This document shows, piece after piece, positions 45,614 to 54,138 of a stretch of 64,000 bases of DNA. The stretch lies in assembly GCF_002090095.1 (NCBI RefSeq), contig NZ_BBRJ01000003.1:372001-436000 (forward strand). Direction: 5' to 3'. A program made the position numbers and the translations under genes. The stretch's first letter is position 1, and the number at the start of each line of letters is the position of its first letter. The notes under the pieces are model-generated. The model had not been told where the DNA came from. It did not search any database and saw only the letters and a program-made list of their open reading frames with translations. The stretch comes from Demequina sp. NBRC 110053 (GTDB taxonomy: Bacteria > Actinomycetota > Actinomycetes > Actinomycetales > Demequinaceae).

Positions 45614-45925
45614 TCAGCGAGCGCGGACCTCGCCGAGCAGCTCGGGGACCGTGTCCGGAATGGTCGGCATGACGCCCACGGAGTCGAGCGACTCGGCCGT
45701 CTCGAAGCGTCCGGAGACCTCGCGCAGGATAGCGGACATGGGGACGTCCAACGCCTCGCATATGGATGCCAGCAGCTCGGAGGAGGCCTCCTTCTGGCCG
45801 CGCTCCACCTCGGATAGATAGCCGAGGGACACGCGGGCCCCCGAGGAGATGTCGCGCAGCGTCCTGCCCTGGGTCAGGCGCGCGTCCCTCAGGACGTCGC
45901 CGATCTCGTTGCGCAGAACGGGCAT
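45614..45925 (-). CDS. clgR: ClgR-like XRE transcriptional regulator
   Basis: ClgR activates clp protease and other stress genes in Actinobacteria. The 103-residue protein starts [20 protein letters not shown] and contains the helix-turn-helix [20 protein letters not shown] with [20 protein letters not shown], almost a family fingerprint. The ATG at 45925 is chosen because GGGAGGA lies 5 bases upstream; a more distal ATG would add 12 residues. ClgR is typically unstable and degraded by ClpP; the C-terminus here ends in Arg-Ala-Arg. It stands next to DUF3046 and recA as usual. Confidence 0.9.
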   Translation of the reverse strand: MPVLRNEIGDVLRDARLTQGRTLRDISSGARVSLGYLSEVERGQKEASSELLASICEALDVPMSAILREVSGRFETAESLDSVGVMPTIPDTVPELLGEVRAR

Positions 45926-46016
45926 GCGGATCCTCCCAGTGGTGGCGCTCATGTCTTTCACGTCACGTCTAACGCAGGGTACCCCAGGGGTGTTCCCTCA
46001 GTCCACGACGGCCAGG

Positions 46017-46532
46017 TCACGTTTGGCTCTCGGCAGAACGGCCGATGCGCTCGTCCAGTGCCTCGGCCACGAGCGCCAGCGCAGCGGTCACCGCGCCGGC
46101 GCGCACCACGGCGCGGTCACCGGGGAGCACCAGCGTCCTGGAGCGAGCGGCGCCGTCGACCCACACCGCGATGCAGACCGTGCCAGCCGCCGCGCCGTCA
46201 TGCGCATCGGGACCCGCGGCCCCGGTGGTCGACACGCCCAGCTCAGCGCCTGTCACGTCGCACACGCCGCGCGCCATCGCGATCGCCGTCTCCTCCGACA
46301 CGACGCCGCGGTCCCTCATCACCTCCGCAGCGACGCCCAGCACCGCGACCTTGACCTGAGCCTGGTAGGCGACCACGCCCCCGAGCACCGTGGCCGAGGC
46401 CCCGGGCACGTCGACGAGCGCGCCGCACAGAGCGCCTCCGGTCAGCGACTCTGCGGTCGCCACCGTGACGCCCGCCGCCACCGCGGCGTCGACCACCTCC
46501 ACCGCGGTCACGGCGTCGTCAGGCGCCGGCAT
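46017..46532 (-). CDS. pncC: PncC/CinA C-terminal domain protein (nicotinamide-nucleotide amidohydrolase)
   Basis: The 171-residue protein corresponds to the stand-alone C-terminal CinA domain, which deamidates nicotinamide mononucleotide. Motifs are VATAESLTGGALCGALVDVP, LGGVVAYQAQVK, GVVSEETAIAMARGV and GVSTTGAAGPDAHDG. Its start lies inside the end of pgsA (14-base overlap). The pgsA-cinA-clgR order is conserved in Actinobacteria. Confidence 0.93.
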   Translation of the reverse strand: MPAPDDAVTAVEVVDAAVAAGVTVATAESLTGGALCGALVDVPGASATVLGGVVAYQAQVKVAVLGVAAEVMRDRGVVSEETAIAMARGVCDVTGAELGVSTTGAAGPDAHDGAAAGTVCIAVWVDGAARSRTLVLPGDRAVVRAGAVTAALALVAEALDERIGRSAESQT

Positions 46533-47109
46533 CCGCGTCCTTCTGGGAAACTGGTCTCGTCGGCCGCGTGGACCGAGCCGCGGCCGCGATGCGCCGCGCG
46601 TAGTCGACGCCCGTGACAACCGCGACGGCCACGGCGGCGATGAGGATCCACCATCCGACCGTGGCGAACCACGCCGGGCCGGCAGGCCACATGAGCAGCG
46701 TCAGCGCGGCGAGCTGGAGGACGGTCTTGACCTTGCCGCCCGTCGACGCGGCGATCACCGTGTCCGCCGCCACGGCGAGACGGCCGAGCGTGACGCCGAC
46801 CTCGCGCACGACCAGCACGATCAGCGGCCACCACGGCAGGGAGTCGACGTACGCGAGGCAGCCGAGCGCGCCCAGGATCAGCGCCTTGTCGGCGATGGGA
46901 TCCGCGAGCTTGCCGAACACGGAGACCACGCCCCACCGGCGAGCGAGCGCGCCGTCGAGGTAGTCGGTCGCGGCGGCAAGCGCGAACAGCACCAGCGCCC
47001 ACCATCGCAGCGGACCGTCGGCGCCCGCGTCCGCGATCAACAGCCACATCACGATCGGCACGGCGACCAGACGCGCTGCGGTGAGGAGGTTGGGGACGGC
47101 GGCGCTCAC
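46519..47109 (-). CDS. pgsA: PgsA-like CDP-diacylglycerol--glycerol-3-phosphate phosphatidyltransferase
   Basis: This is a CDP-alcohol phosphatidyltransferase that makes phosphatidylglycerol phosphate (or a close relative). The 196-residue polytopic protein carries the family motif in DYLDGALARRWGVVSVFGKL with ADPIADK. The GTG at 47109 is chosen because TAGGGT ends exactly 6 bases upstream; a GTG at 47115 would add two residues. It overlaps pncC and is divergent from the CapA-like gene across 48 bases. Confidence 0.92.
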   Translation of the reverse strand: MSAAVPNLLTAARLVAVPIVMWLLIADAGADGPLRWWALVLFALAAATDYLDGALARRWGVVSVFGKLADPIADKALILGALGCLAYVDSLPWWPLIVLVVREVGVTLGRLAVAADTVIAASTGGKVKTVLQLAALTLLMWPAGPAWFATVGWWILIAAVAVAVVTGVDYARRIAAAARSTRPTRPVSQKDADAGA

Positions 47110-47115
47110 ACGCAC

Positions 47116-47121
47116 ACCCTA
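47116..47121 (-). promoter_or_regulatory. Candidate -10 element of pgsA
   Basis: TAGGGT on the minus strand is followed by 6 bases and GTG at 47109. Confidence 0.45.
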
Positions 47122-47144
47122 ACGGTGACGTGCGCAGCCTCCGC

Positions 47145-47150
47145 GATAAT
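47145..47150 (+). promoter_or_regulatory. Candidate -10 element of the CapA-like gene
   Basis: GATAAT is followed by 7 bases and the ATG at 47158, predicting a leaderless mRNA. Confidence 0.55.
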
Positions 47151-47157
47151 GGGCGCC

Positions 47158-48519
47158 ATGCCGTCACCCGTCCACGCCCGCTCGCACCCGCCTCGAGGAG
47201 CGGCGATCGCCGTGGCCGCAGCGGCCGGCATGCTGCTGGCGGCCGTCGGCTGGGCCGCGCTCGGCGCGACCACGCCCCCTGACACCTCCGCCGCGGCTCC
47301 CACCGCCTCAGGCGAGCCCCTCGTCTCCCCCTCCGCCAGCGCATCGGCTCTGCCCAGCCCCGAGGCCGAGCCCAGCCCCTCCCCCGAGCCCGAACCCGAC
47401 GTCGCCTTCACCCTGGTCGCGGGGGGCGACATCCTCACCCACGGCCCCGTGCTGCGCAGCGCTGAGAGGGCAGGTGGCGGCGAGTACGACTTCGGGCCGC
47501 TCATGGAGAACGTGCGACCATACGTGGGCGGCGCCGACCTGTCGCTGTGCCACATCGAGGTGCCTGTCGCGCCCGAGGGAACGCAGCCGTCCGGCTACCC
47601 CGTGTTCGGGGCGCCAGCGGAGCTGATCCCGGCCCTGGATGCCGAGGGATGGACCGGCTGCTCGGTCGCCTCGAACCACTCTGTCGACCGAGGCTTCGCC
47701 GGCCTCGAGACGACGCTCGACGCGTTCGACGCCGCGGGCATGGGCCATTCGGGCACCGCGCGCACCGAGCAGGAGTTCCTGGCGACCCAGCTGTACTCCG
47801 TGCGCTCTGAGGGGCGCGTCGTGGACGTCGCCAGCATCTCGTTCACCTACGGCCTCAACGGCCTGCCCAAGCCAGAGGGCAAGCCATGGGCGGTGGACAC
47901 CTTCAATGCTGATGACGCGAACGTCGAGCCCATCCTCGAGGCTGCGCAGCGGGCGCGGGACGACGGCGCCGACGTGGTGGTCGCGTCCGTCCACTGCTGC
48001 GTGGAGTACCGCGTCGCACCGGGCGAGGTTCAGCGCTCGATCGCGAGCCAGATCGCCGAGTCCGGCCTGGTGGATCTCTACCTCGGTCACCACGCGCACG
48101 TCCCCCAGCCCATCGAGCTGCTGCCCGGCGGCCCCGGCGGCGACGGCATGTGGACAGCCTTCGGACACGGCAACTACCTGTCGAACCAGGACACGCAGTG
48201 CTGCGTCGCCGACACCAACTCGGGCTACATCACGACCTCCACGATCACGGTCGCTCCGGACGGCGACGTGGACGTGTCCGTCGAATGGACGGCGATCACC
48301 GTCGACCGGCTCGACTCGCACACCATGCACGTGCTGCGGGACATCGAGGACACGGGCACGGCGTCGATCTCAGCGAGCGAGGCGCAGGCGCGACTCGCTC
48401 GAGTGTCCGCGGCCGTGGGCGACGAGGCGCGCGAGCGGACCACCCCGGCTGCGGCGCTCGCGGCCAGCGTGGACGCGCGGCTGCGGTGGCGCGAGGAGGG
48501 CACGCCGGAGGGGACGTAG
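47158..48519 (+). CDS. CapA-like exported metallophosphoesterase-fold protein
   Basis: The 453-residue protein has a basic N-terminus, a signal or anchor helix (GAAIAVAAAAGMLLAAVGWA) and a Pro/Ser/Glu-rich linker (SPEAEPSPSPEPEPD). The CapA domain shows TLVAGGDILTHGPVL, CSVASNHSVDRGFAGLETTL, ADVVVASVHCCVEYR and DLYLGHHAHVPQPIEL. CapA proteins are linked to poly-gamma-glutamate capsule synthesis, but no capB or capC is nearby, so the substrate is unknown. It sits with the GGDEF-EAL gene between ftsK and pgsA, which are close neighbours in many Actinobacteria. Confidence 0.88.
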   Translation: MPSPVHARSHPPRGAAIAVAAAAGMLLAAVGWAALGATTPPDTSAAAPTASGEPLVSPSASASALPSPEAEPSPSPEPEPDVAFTLVAGGDILTHGPVLRSAERAGGGEYDFGPLMENVRPYVGGADLSLCHIEVPVAPEGTQPSGYPVFGAPAELIPALDAEGWTGCSVASNHSVDRGFAGLETTLDAFDAAGMGHSGTARTEQEFLATQLYSVRSEGRVVDVASISFTYGLNGLPKPEGKPWAVDTFNADDANVEPILEAAQRARDDGADVVVASVHCCVEYRVAPGEVQRSIASQIAESGLVDLYLGHHAHVPQPIELLPGGPGGDGMWTAFGHGNYLSNQDTQCCVADTNSGYITTSTITVAPDGDVDVSVEWTAITVDRLDSHTMHVLRDIEDTGTASISASEAQARLARVSAAVGDEARERTTPAAALAASVDARLRWREEGTPEGT

Positions 48520-48558
48520 GCTCGGCTGGTCGAGCGCCGATGCGCGCTCAGCCGAGCC
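48519..48558. terminator. Bidirectional hairpin between convergent genes
   Basis: GGCTCGGCTG (48519-48528) and CAGCCGAGCC (48549-48558) are perfect 10-base arms. An inner stem GAGCGC / GCGCTC encloses CGAT, and the loop contains the octamer GCCGATGC. The arms overlap the stop codons of the CapA-like and GGDEF-EAL genes. No U tract is present. Confidence 0.65.
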
Positions 48559-50818
48559 GCTCGTCCGCGTACGCCGCATCGATCTCCTGCGGTCGCGGCT
48601 CGATGAGGCTCGTGGTGAACTGCGGGTGCGAGTCCCCGACCGCGGTGGGCGGCTGCGCCACGCCGAACAGCCATCCTTGACCGTAGCGCCACCCGCAGTT
48701 CGCGAGGAACTCCGCCTGCGCCTCCGTCTCGATGCCTTCGGCGATCGTCGCGAGCCCGAGCTCCCTCGCGAGGGCGCCGAGCGCTCGCGACACCCGCGCG
48801 CCGGCGGGATCCTCGGGGATGCCTGCCACGAACGACATGTCGAGCTTCACACCGGAGACGGGCAGATCGCGCAGGTAGCTCAGTGGCGACACGCCGGTGC
48901 CGAAGTCGTCGAGGAGGATCGGCACGCCGGCGTTGCGCAGCTCGGTGAGCTCGTGACGGATCCGCGTGTTGGGCGCGACCAGCGAGGCCTCGGTGAGCTC
49001 GACCACCAGGCGCTGCGGACTCAGGTGGTAGCGGCCGATCGCGCTCAGCACGCGGTCCGCGAACTCCGAGTCGCCCAGCTGATCCGCGCTCACGTTGAGA
49101 GACACCCACGTGGTGGTCGACGGGCCGTGCGCGAGGAACTCCGCGGCCTGGTCCACGAGCGCCGTGCCGAGCGCCACGGACAGGTTCTTGTCGTGGATGA
49201 GCGGCAGGAACGCGGACGGCAGCAGCAGGCCTCTGGTCGGGTGCTGCCAGCGCACCAGCGCCTCGTAGCCGACGATGGTGCGCGTCGCGAGCTCGAGGAT
49301 GGGCTGATAGTGCAGGACCAGCTGGCGGGCCTCGATGGCGGCGACCAGGTCGGAGGCGAGGGCGGACTGCGCATCCGTGGTGGTGCGCATCGACGGCTCG
49401 TAGACGACGGTGCGCGACTTGCCCGTCGACTTGGCGCGGTACATCGCGGCGTCCGCGGCGCTCAGCAGGCTGGGCGCGCCGCCCGAGATGGTCTCCTCGT
49501 CGGCCATCGCGATGCCCACCGAGGCGTGGAGCGTGATCTGGTGTCGCTTAACCTGCACGGGACGCTTGAGGCCATGGTGGATCGCTCCGGCGATGTCGAA
49601 CAGCGCCTTCGAGCAGTCGGGATCCTGGACCACGATGACGAACTCGTCGCCGCCGATGCGCGACACCGTGCCGCGTCCTGCCGCGGCGGTGCGCAGCACG
49701 CCGGCGACATGCACGAGGGCGTTGTCCCCCATCGCGTGGCCGAACCGGTCGTTGAGGCCCTTGAACCCATCGAGGTCGACGGCGATGACACCCACCCGCG
49801 TCTCCGCGTCGGGCTGCTCGAGCACCGTCTGGAGCACGTCCTGCAGGAGCGTGCGGTTGGCCAGCCCCGTGAGCGGGTCGTGCATCGCGCGGTGGGCCAT
49901 GAGCTCCGAGTGCATGCGATCGTCCGTCGAGTCCCGCACCTGCACCACGTAGTGGTCGGGCGCCCCGCCGGCGTAGCGCACCAGACCCACGTCGAGCACG
50001 GCCCACACCACGTTGCCGTCGGCGCGCACGTAGCGCTTCTCGACGCTGAACCGGCTCGAATGGCCGTCGTACAGGCGCTGCAGCTGGTCGCGCTCCGCAT
50101 GCAGGTCCTGGGGGTGGCTGAGCGCGGAGAACGGCGTCCCGCGCAGCGCGGCGACAGTGGAGCCCATCATCTCCGCGAAGGCGCGGTTGACCTCCATCAG
50201 GCGCCACTCGAGGTCGACCAGCGCCATGCCGACCGGGGCGTTCTCCATCGCCTTGCGGAACTGGGCGTCGGATCGATTGAGCGCCTCGGCGGCCTCGCGC
50301 AGGCCCGAGGTGTCCATCATCGTCACGACCGTCACGGGGCGGTCGTCGAGGCTGTCGGGCGCGACCTTCGAGCGGATCTGGATCCAGCGCACGTCGTCGT
50401 CGCCGCGGCGACCAGGCACTCCCACGATGCGAGGCTGGTCGTCCGAGCGCCCCACCCCGAACGCCTCGCGCAGCAGGATGGGGCGCAGCTGGTCGTCGAC
50501 GGCCCGCAGGTTGAGGCGCGCGATGGGCAGTCCGACGGCGTCCGCGCGGTTCACGTCGAGGATGCTCGCCGCGACATCGGACATCAACGCGATCTCGTCG
50601 GTCTGGGTGATGATCAGCACGCCGTCGCGAGCGGAGGAGAGCACCGCCTCGAACTGCCCGCGCAGCTGGCGCTCGCGCGCGAGCATCGCGTCGCGTGTCT
50701 GGCGCGCACGGTACGAGCGCCAGAAGGAGAAGAAGGTCAGCGCGGCGAGACCCAGCGCGAGCACCAGCACCGTGATCGCCACGGCTGGCTGCTCGAGCTG
50801 CGCTACGACTGACCCCAT
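48548..50818 (-). CDS. Membrane GGDEF-EAL protein with two PAS domains (cyclic-di-GMP turnover)
   Basis: The 756-residue protein has one N-terminal membrane helix (AITVLVLALGLAALTFFSFW) and two PAS-type domains (about residues 55-170 and 185-305). The GGDEF domain carries an intact SRIGGDEFVIVV (about 387). The EAL domain shows YEALVRW (about 518), SLNVSADQL, VELTEASLV, LLDDFGTGVSPLSYL, VKLDMSF, AEGIETEAQ and YGQGWLFG. Both active sites look complete, so it could make and break c-di-GMP. The start overlaps the ftsK stop by 16 bases, with GGGAG 5 bases upstream. Confidence 0.95.
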   Translation of the reverse strand: MGSVVAQLEQPAVAITVLVLALGLAALTFFSFWRSYRARQTRDAMLARERQLRGQFEAVLSSARDGVLIITQTDEIALMSDVAASILDVNRADAVGLPIARLNLRAVDDQLRPILLREAFGVGRSDDQPRIVGVPGRRGDDDVRWIQIRSKVAPDSLDDRPVTVVTMMDTSGLREAAEALNRSDAQFRKAMENAPVGMALVDLEWRLMEVNRAFAEMMGSTVAALRGTPFSALSHPQDLHAERDQLQRLYDGHSSRFSVEKRYVRADGNVVWAVLDVGLVRYAGGAPDHYVVQVRDSTDDRMHSELMAHRAMHDPLTGLANRTLLQDVLQTVLEQPDAETRVGVIAVDLDGFKGLNDRFGHAMGDNALVHVAGVLRTAAAGRGTVSRIGGDEFVIVVQDPDCSKALFDIAGAIHHGLKRPVQVKRHQITLHASVGIAMADEETISGGAPSLLSAADAAMYRAKSTGKSRTVVYEPSMRTTTDAQSALASDLVAAIEARQLVLHYQPILELATRTIVGYEALVRWQHPTRGLLLPSAFLPLIHDKNLSVALGTALVDQAAEFLAHGPSTTTWVSLNVSADQLGDSEFADRVLSAIGRYHLSPQRLVVELTEASLVAPNTRIRHELTELRNAGVPILLDDFGTGVSPLSYLRDLPVSGVKLDMSFVAGIPEDPAGARVSRALGALARELGLATIAEGIETEAQAEFLANCGWRYGQGWLFGVAQPPTAVGDSHPQFTTSLIEPRPQEIDAAYADERLG

Positions 50819-53439
50819 GGCTCTCCCTCAGCATCGTCATCGACTGCCGAAGCCTCCACGCTAGCGGGAGACTCCCCTCGCAGAATAGCGAGCGTCGATG
50901 CCAATTCATCAGGAGTGACCAATACCTCACGAGCCTTCGAGCCCTGGGAGGGGCCCACGATCTCGCGCGTCTCGAGCAGGTCCATGAGCCTGCCAGCCTT
51001 GGCGAAGCCCATCTTGAGCTTGCGCTGGAGCATCGAGGTCGAGCCCAGCTGGGTCGTGATGACGAGCTCCGCCGCGGCGATGAGGTCATCGAGGTCGTCG
51101 CCGATGTCCTCGGCCACCGCCGCCGCACCACCCTGCGCCACCGTGACGTCCTCGCGGTAGACGGGGTTCGCCTGGTTCTTGACGTGATCGACAGCCGCAT
51201 GGATCTCGGACTCGGACACCCACGATCCCTGCACGCGCATCGGCTTGGACTCCCCCATCGGCATGAACAGGGCGTCGCCCTGGCCGATGAGCTTCTCCGC
51301 GCCTGGCATGTCGAGCACCACGCGCGAATCGGCCAGCGAGCTCGTCGCGAATGCCAGGCGGCTCGGCACGTTCGCCTTGATGGTGCCGGTGATGATGTCG
51401 ACGGACGGGCGCTGCGTGGCGAGCACCAGGTGGATGCCGGCGGCGCGCGCGAGCTGCGTGATGCGCTGGATCGACTCGTCGACGTCGCGCGGGGCGACCA
51501 TCATCAGGTCCGCGAGCTCGTCGACGATCACCAGCAGGTACGGGTAGGTGGTGATCGTGCGCTCGGAGCCGGGAAGCGGCTTGACCTTGCCCGCTCGCAC
51601 CGCCTTGTTGAAGTCGTCGATGTGCTTGAAGCCGAACAGCGCGAGGTCGTCGTACCTCATGTCCATCTCCTTCACCACCCATTCGAGGGCCTGCGCGGCC
51701 TTCTTGGGGTCGGTGATGATGGGCGTGATGAGGTGCGGGATGCCCTCGTAGATGGTGAGCTCGACGCGCTTGGGGTCCACGAGCACCATGCGCACCTCGT
51801 TGGGCGTGGCGCGCATGAGGATCGACGTGATCATCGAGTTCACGAATGATGACTTTCCGGCACCCGTCGCACCGGCGACCAGCAGGTGCGGCATCTTCGC
51901 GAGGTTGGCGAGCACGAAGCCGCCCTCGACGTCCTTGCCGATGCCGATCGCCATGGGGTGGTCGTTCTTGGTGGCCGCCGGCGAGCGCAGCACGTCGCCC
52001 AGCGACACGGTCTCGCGGTCCACGTTGGGGATCTCGATGCCGATCGCCTTCTTGCCGGGAATGGGCGACAGGATGCGCACGTCCGGGCTCGCCACCGCGT
52101 AGGCGATGTTCTTGGACAGGTTGGTGATGCGCTCGACCTTGACGCCCTGGCCCAGCTCCACCTCGTAGCGCGTGACCGTCGGCCCGCGCGTGAAGCCCGT
52201 CACCTGGGCGTCGACGCCAAAGTCCTCGAGGACCGCGCTGAGCGCCTCCACGACGCGGTCGTTCGCGGCGGAACGCGTCTTGTGCGGGGCGCCCTTCGCG
52301 AGCACCTCCATGTCGGGCAGCACGTACGGACTGGAGTTCTCGAGCTCTCCCTGCTCTCCCGCAGGGACGATGCTCGTGGTCGGGGGCGCGGCACGCTCCC
52401 TTGCCGGTTCAGCCAGGACGTCGTACCCCGCGGTGTCGACATCCTCGCCTGCGGGGTCGTAGGGCGACAGCGGGCGGGTGGACAGCACCTCTGTCCCCGC
52501 CATGCCGGTCCCGTACGCGGGTGTCGCTGCGCTCGCAGCGGACGCCGAACCGGGGTTGATGATCTCGTCGAACTCCGAGTGGTCGACGCTCGCGGCGTTG
52601 GCGAAGGCCTCGTCCGCCTCGTAGGCGTCGAGGGAGTCGTCCTGGCTCGGCTCGGCCTTGCTCCGGCTCAGCAGGCGGCGGCGGTGCTTGGGCTCCTTGA
52701 CGGGGACACGGTCAAGAGTCCGGTGCTCGGGCAGGTCCAGGTAGTCCTCGGCCTGCTCGTCGCGGCCGCGCAGCCGTCCCACGAAGGCGCGCACGTGGGC
52801 GACCACCTCGCGAATGGGCTTGCCGATGATGATGAGCACGCCCAGCAGCGCGAGCAGGACCAGCACCACGACCGCGAGCGGAGCCGTGAGCGCCCACGCG
52901 AGCGGCGTGCCGACCAGGTAGCCCAGGATGCCGCCCGCGTCCTGGACTGCCTCGAGTCCCTCCACGTTGGGGCTCGGCAGGCCCGCGTTGATCTGGATCA
53001 GTCCGTCGATGGTGAGCACCAGGATGAGCGCGCCCAGGGTGATGCGGTGGTTGGCCTCCTCCTCGCCCGGGGCACGGAAGAGCCTGATCGCGAACGCCAG
53101 AAGCGCAATCGGCATCGCGACCGCGAGGACGCCGAACGTGCCGGCGACCACCCAGTGGATGGCAGTGCCGGCCCACGAGTCGAGGCCCCACCACTCGCGC
53201 GCGGCGATGAGGATCGCGGCGATGACGAGCGTGATGGCGAGCCCATCGCGGCGCACGTCGGGGCTCACCTCCTTGGCGCCGTGGCCGATCCGACGCACGC
53301 CGCCGCCCACCGCGCCCGCCGTGCCGCGGCCCATCGCCGCGACTCCACGCAGGATCGCCGGCGCGGGCTTCTTCTCGGGCGCCTTGGGACGTGACGCCGG
53401 GGACTTCGGGCGCGTGCTCGTGGAACGTGACGGAGCCAT
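50803..53439 (-). CDS. ftsK: FtsK/SpoIIIE DNA translocase
   Basis: FtsK pumps chromosome DNA through the closing septum. The 878-residue protein has a basic N-terminus and about four membrane helices (residues of about 70-220). An acidic linker (DDSLDAYEADEAFANAASVD) follows. The motor has Walker A LLVAGATGAGKSSFVNSM (about 525), VDPKRVELTIYEGIPHL and LLVIVDELADLMMVA, and the gamma winged helix (LKMGFAKAGRLMDLLETREI) ends it. The ATG at 53439 is chosen; TAGCGT lies 8 bases upstream. Two copies of a 14-base motif containing GCATCGGC lie just before this. Confidence 0.97.
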   Translation of the reverse strand: MAPSRSTSTRPKSPASRPKAPEKKPAPAILRGVAAMGRGTAGAVGGGVRRIGHGAKEVSPDVRRDGLAITLVIAAILIAAREWWGLDSWAGTAIHWVVAGTFGVLAVAMPIALLAFAIRLFRAPGEEEANHRITLGALILVLTIDGLIQINAGLPSPNVEGLEAVQDAGGILGYLVGTPLAWALTAPLAVVVLVLLALLGVLIIIGKPIREVVAHVRAFVGRLRGRDEQAEDYLDLPEHRTLDRVPVKEPKHRRRLLSRSKAEPSQDDSLDAYEADEAFANAASVDHSEFDEIINPGSASAASAATPAYGTGMAGTEVLSTRPLSPYDPAGEDVDTAGYDVLAEPARERAAPPTTSIVPAGEQGELENSSPYVLPDMEVLAKGAPHKTRSAANDRVVEALSAVLEDFGVDAQVTGFTRGPTVTRYEVELGQGVKVERITNLSKNIAYAVASPDVRILSPIPGKKAIGIEIPNVDRETVSLGDVLRSPAATKNDHPMAIGIGKDVEGGFVLANLAKMPHLLVAGATGAGKSSFVNSMITSILMRATPNEVRMVLVDPKRVELTIYEGIPHLITPIITDPKKAAQALEWVVKEMDMRYDDLALFGFKHIDDFNKAVRAGKVKPLPGSERTITTYPYLLVIVDELADLMMVAPRDVDESIQRITQLARAAGIHLVLATQRPSVDIITGTIKANVPSRLAFATSSLADSRVVLDMPGAEKLIGQGDALFMPMGESKPMRVQGSWVSESEIHAAVDHVKNQANPVYREDVTVAQGGAAAVAEDIGDDLDDLIAAAELVITTQLGSTSMLQRKLKMGFAKAGRLMDLLETREIVGPSQGSKAREVLVTPDELASTLAILRGESPASVEASAVDDDAEGEPWGQS

Positions 53440-53447
53440 GTCACCGG

Positions 53448-53498
53448 ACGCTACCCGCGCATCGGCGAGATGCGTGGTTGCCACCCCGCGCATCGGCG
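53448..53498 (-). promoter_or_regulatory. Candidate ftsK promoter region with a duplicated 14-base motif
   Basis: On the minus strand TAGCGT (53448-53453) is followed by 8 bases and the ftsK ATG. Immediately upstream the 14-mer CCCGCGCATCGGCG (plus strand) occurs at 53454-53467 and 53485-53498, a 31-base period (about three helical turns). It could be a paired protein-binding site. Confidence 0.45.
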
Positions 53499-53539
53499 CT
53501 ATCGACGTGGCCGCCGGAGACGACGATGGACGTCGACGA

Positions 53540-54109
53540 TCAGCCGCGCAGCGGCGTCAGCACCTGCTCCTCGCACACGGCGATCGCGGGCGCCTCCACG
53601 GTGCCGTTCTCGTCGGGCTCCTTCGCGAAGTCCCACCCCAGCCAGTTGAGCTCCTGCGTGACCCAGGCGTCGATGAGGGGGTCCTCGTCTTCGAGGCACG
53701 CGACCATGTCATCGAGCGCGGCCTCGTACTCCACGACGGACACTCGATCCCGGTCGTACGGCCAGTCGAGCGTGCTCTCGGGCGGCGCGGGCGCAACCTC
53801 CACCGCGGCGCCCGTTGCGCCATTGACCAGGGCCCGGTCCCCCAGCGGATCCGCCAGTTGCACCACGACGTAGTCCTGGCAGTCATCGCCCGCGAGCTCG
53901 ACCAGGCCGCCGCTGCCCGACGGCGTCACCCTCACCTCGTCCTCGCTCTCCTCTACCTGTACCGGCTCGGCCTCGTTGCACGAGTCGAAGGTGACCGCCA
54001 CGCGCGTACCGTCGAGCGAGAGCTCCGCGGCATCGACCTCGGTCTGCGGTGCGCACGCCGTCAGCGCGAGCACGCCCGCGAGCACTCCCGCCGCCCCCAG
54101 CACGCGCAT
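53540..54109 (-). CDS. Putative lipoprotein of unknown function
   Basis: The 189-residue protein has a signal sequence with lipobox (MRVLGAAGVLAGVLALTACA, Cys at about 19), so it is predicted to be lipid-anchored outside the membrane. The mature part is acidic and contains four further Cys (DSCNEAE, DDCQDYVV, MVACLEDED, IAVCEEQVL), which could form two disulfides. I recognise no domain. GGGAGGGCCG precedes the ATG. It follows rnj by 29 bases and may share that transcript. Confidence 0.8.
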   Translation of the reverse strand: MRVLGAAGVLAGVLALTACAPQTEVDAAELSLDGTRVAVTFDSCNEAEPVQVEESEDEVRVTPSGSGGLVELAGDDCQDYVVVQLADPLGDRALVNGATGAAVEVAPAPPESTLDWPYDRDRVSVVEYEAALDDMVACLEDEDPLIDAWVTQELNWLGWDFAKEPDENGTVEAPAIAVCEEQVLTPLRG

Positions 54110-54138
54110 CGGCCCTCCCGTGTCTCCCGAGCGGAAGC

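Noticed and set aside
46390..47157. Upstream extension of the CapA-like frame through pgsA and pncC
   Set aside because: The frame is open only by composition; the GATAAT element and the signal helix place the start at 47158.
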